From positions 930,001 to 994,000 of the forward strand of contig NZ_FTMX01000001.1 of the NCBI RefSeq assembly GCF_900156045.1: a stretch of DNA of 64,000 nucleotides. The letters are read 5' to 3'. The position numbers and the translations under genes were made by a program. Origin of the DNA: Peribacillus simplex (GTDB lineage Bacteria > Bacillota > Bacilli > Bacillales > DSM-1321). The first letter of the stretch is position 1, and the number at the start of each line of letters is the position of its first letter. The notes beneath the pieces are model-generated. The model did no database searches and was not told where the DNA came from. It was given only the letters and a program-made list of their open reading frames with translations. Shown here in pieces: positions 62,156-64,000 of the stretch.

Positions 62156-62923
62156 ATGGGTTATAATATAAAAATTGACGCTTTCGAAGGACCGATGGAT
62201 TTACTTCTGCACTTGATTAATCGCCTGGAAATAGACATCTACGATATTCCGATGGCTGATATTACAGATCAATACCTAAGTTACATCCATACGATGCAGC
62301 ATCTTGAATTGGATGTCGCCAGCGAATATTTGGTGATGGCTGCAACGCTGCTTGCCATCAAGAGTAAAACGTTGCTTCCAAAGCATGAAGATGAACTAAT
62401 GATGGATGAAGATGGCGAAATATTTGAGGAAGATCCACGGGATGAGCTTGTGGAAAAACTATTAGAATATAAAAAGTATAAAAATGCAGCCCAAGAATTT
62501 AAAGGGATGGAAGAAGAAAGAAGCTTGATTTTCACCAAACCCCCAAGTGATTTATCAGTTTATGTAAAAGAAGCGCAAAATGATAAGCAAGAGTTGAATA
62601 TAAGTCTATACGATATGTTGGGGGCTCTTCAAAAACTGCTGCGAAGGCAAAAAATTCAAAAGCCGCTTTACACGAAGGTAACGAAACAAGAGATATCGAT
62701 AGAGAAAAGAATGGATGAAATCATGATTGAGCTACAATCGATTAAAGGAAAGAAAAGTTTTTTTGAACTGTTCTCGATCCCGGTTAAAGAGCATATCGTC
62801 ATCACGTTTATGGCGGTGCTGGAACTGATGAAATTAAATGAAGTCATCGTTGAACAGGAAGATAATTTTTCGGATATCATGATTGCTGCTAAGGAAGGTG
62901 TAGAACCAGTTGGAAGTTATTAA
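62156..62923 (+). CDS. scpA: Segregation and condensation protein A
   Basis: A 255-residue kleisin of the SMC-ScpAB condensin. The N-terminal KIDAFEGPMDLLLHLINRLE and DITDQYLSYIHTM segments bind the SMC neck, the acidic middle (DELMMDEDGEIFEEDPRDE) is a linker, and a C-terminal winged helix binds the SMC cap. GAGGTAATTTA precedes ATG 62156. scpB overlaps its end by 14 bp, which gives coupled translation. Confidence 0.96.
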   Translation: MGYNIKIDAFEGPMDLLLHLINRLEIDIYDIPMADITDQYLSYIHTMQHLELDVASEYLVMAATLLAIKSKTLLPKHEDELMMDEDGEIFEEDPRDELVEKLLEYKKYKNAAQEFKGMEEERSLIFTKPPSDLSVYVKEAQNDKQELNISLYDMLGALQKLLRRQKIQKPLYTKVTKQEISIEKRMDEIMIELQSIKGKKSFFELFSIPVKEHIVITFMAVLELMKLNEVIVEQEDNFSDIMIAAKEGVEPVGSY

Positions 62924-63491
62924 TTGGAAAGGGATTCTTGAGGCATTATTGTTTGCTGCCGGAGATGAAGGGCTATCCGTCAAACAAATTGCCTCTGTCC
63001 TGGAAATTACGGAATATCAAGCAACGGACATCGTTGAAAGTTTAAAGGAAGAATATATATCGGATGTACGCGGGATTCAGGTGATCGAAATAGCGGGTGT
63101 TTATCAAATGACGACAAAGAAAGAGCACTCGGATTACTTGAAAAGGCTGGTGGAAACATCAAGCACTCAAGGATTGTCCCAGGCGGCTTTGGAAACACTC
63201 GCAATCATTGCCTATAAGCAGCCGATTACAAGAGCTGAAATTGATGAAATACGCGGAGTGAAAACGGAACGCCCCATTCATACACTTGTCACAAAAGTCT
63301 TAATAAAAGAGGTCGGACGTGCTGAAGGCTCGGGCCGGGCTTATTTATATGGGACAACAAAAGAGTTTTTGGATTACTTCGGCCTGAATTCCATCGATGA
63401 ATTACCGCCTCTCGCAGATAACTCGGATGATAGCTTTGAAAATGGTGAAGCCGATCTGTTTTTTGAAAAATTTCAGCAAACAATCGAATAA
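62910..63491 (+). CDS. scpB: Segregation and condensation protein B
   Basis: A 193-residue protein with two winged helices that binds ScpA as a dimer. Features are NWKGILEALLFAAGDEGL, LETLAIIAYKQPITRAEIDEIRGV and GRAYLYGTTKEFLDYFGL. The start is TTG 62910 inside scpA, with AAGGAAGG upstream. Length normal. The C-terminus is acidic (NGEADLFFEKFQQTIE). Confidence 0.95.
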   Translation: MEVINWKGILEALLFAAGDEGLSVKQIASVLEITEYQATDIVESLKEEYISDVRGIQVIEIAGVYQMTTKKEHSDYLKRLVETSSTQGLSQAALETLAIIAYKQPITRAEIDEIRGVKTERPIHTLVTKVLIKEVGRAEGSGRAYLYGTTKEFLDYFGLNSIDELPPLADNSDDSFENGEADLFFEKFQQTIE

Positions 63492-63546
63492 CATTTTTCA
63501 ATAAATTGTGATAATATAGAAAAAAATGAATACGGGGGGATGGCAG

Positions 63547-63963
63547 GTGCGAATTGTAGCATGCAATGGATTTGGGCTTGAAAAGGAAAAGTCAAATTCA
63601 CCTGAAGACTTCTTTAATCGATCCGTTATACAATACATAAAGGATGGAGAAGAAAAGACACTGAATGTACTGTATCTTCGTTATTTTGATGAGATGGTCA
63701 CCCGTTGGACCCCATATCCTGCCAATCCTATATTCAAAAGCCCTAACAGAGATATTTATATGGCCGATATCATTGCAATGGTCTGTCTACTCAAAGACCC
63801 AGGCCTGGTTAACCGAAAACGTATTTATATAAATGCAGAAAAAGAGATGGCTGGTTATTTCGAAAATATAGATTTTGAAAAATTGGAGAAAGTGTTTATA
63901 TCTATTGACCAAGCTAAACCATATGATATAGAGTCACATGTTGACTATTATATTCAATCTTAA
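63547..63963 (+). CDS. Hypothetical protein between scpB and ypuI
   Basis: A 138-residue soluble-looking protein, without signal peptide or membrane segment: RIVACNGFGLEKEKSNSPED at the start, VLYLRYFDEMVTRWTPYPANP in the middle, and DFEKLEKVFISIDQAKPYDI near the end. GTG 63547 has GGGGGATGG 5-8 bp upstream; the ATG at 63526 lies before that site. I do not recognise the family, and B. subtilis has no gene in this gap as far as I recall. It may be transcribed with ypuI. Confidence 0.65.
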   Translation: MRIVACNGFGLEKEKSNSPEDFFNRSVIQYIKDGEEKTLNVLYLRYFDEMVTRWTPYPANPIFKSPNRDIYMADIIAMVCLLKDPGLVNRKRIYINAEKEMAGYFENIDFEKLEKVFISIDQAKPYDIESHVDYYIQS

Positions 63964-63985
63964 TCATTTTGAGGAGGGTTCACGG

Positions 63986-64000
63986 TTGGGGAATACATTG
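63986..64000 (+). CDS. ypuI: Start of ypuI (DUF3907 family), 3' partial
   Basis: Only five codons (TTG GGG AAT ACA TTG, reading MGNTL) lie in the window, 8 bp after a GAGGAGG site. The start resembles YpuI, which follows scpB in B. subtilis. The identity rests on position and five residues. Confidence 0.55.

Overview
This window is ordinary chromosomal DNA of an endospore-forming Bacillaceae bacterium, and it reads like a Peribacillus/Bacillus simplex-type genome. The evidence is the spoIIA, spoVA, spoIIM, racA and yjcZ genes, AGGAGG-type ribosome binding sites, frequent GTG/TTG starts, and a gene order that follows the Bacillus subtilis bkd to scpAB segment (bkd, yqiW, artPQR, yqjA-E, polY, gnd/zwf, rnz, proI, yqjPQ, yqjWX, yqkB-G, spoIIM, fur, xerD, drm, pupG, dacF, spoIIA, spoVA, lysA, ypuA, ypuF, scpAB). 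The species is inferred. I see no rRNA, tRNA, CRISPR array, prophage or insertion sequence.

Layout. 1-9.0 kb: the end of the branched-chain 2-oxoacid dehydrogenase operon, then mutA-mutB-meaB (methylmalonyl-CoA mutase and its chaperone). 9.2-12.6 kb: bacilliredoxin brxB and an arginine-type ABC transporter. 12.8-18 kb: yqjA, an L,D-transpeptidase, a 31-residue Prli42-like gene, and mce-yqjD, which together with mutAB can take propionyl-CoA to succinyl-CoA. 18-25.6 kb: DNA polymerase IV, pentose-phosphate genes gndA and zwf, RNase Z and a YisP-like protein. 25.7-30 kb: genes that break the B. subtilis order (a TrpXYZ-like ABC transporter, racA, a VOC protein). 30-43.4 kb: proI behind a proline T-box, small hydrolases and oxidoreductases, a cell-wall endopeptidase with a WalR-type box, an SOS-controlled Y-family polymerase, ohrR/ohr, nudF and an endonuclease Q homologue. 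43.5-57.7 kb: a sporulation and nucleoside block (spoIIM, fur, xerD, deoB-pupG-pdp, dacF-spoIIAA-AB-sigF, a purine permease, spoVAA-AB-AEa-AF). 57.9-64 kb: lysA, ypuA, a lone ribT, ypuF, yjcZ, scpAB, an unknown gene and the first codons of ypuI.

How the genes work together. The bkd complex makes acyl-CoAs from Val/Ile/Leu; those that end as propionyl-CoA can enter YqjD (carboxylation), Mce (epimerisation) and MutAB with MeaB. The carboxylase's biotin subunits are not here. Sigma-F (spoIIAC) is made with its anti- and anti-anti-sigma factors, and promoter-like sequences for sigma-H, F, G and E sit before spoIIA, dacF, spoVAA and spoIIM.

The most notable points are a spoVA operon that lacks spoVAC, spoVAD and spoVAEb with a clean junction, a composite dispersed repeat containing terminator-like hairpins, several short genes easily missed by gene callers (including prli42 and a possible gene with a GTA start), and well-formed regulatory sites for WalR, LexA, OhrR, CcpA, PurR and a tRNA-Pro T-box. 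I found no convincing wholly new multi-gene system.
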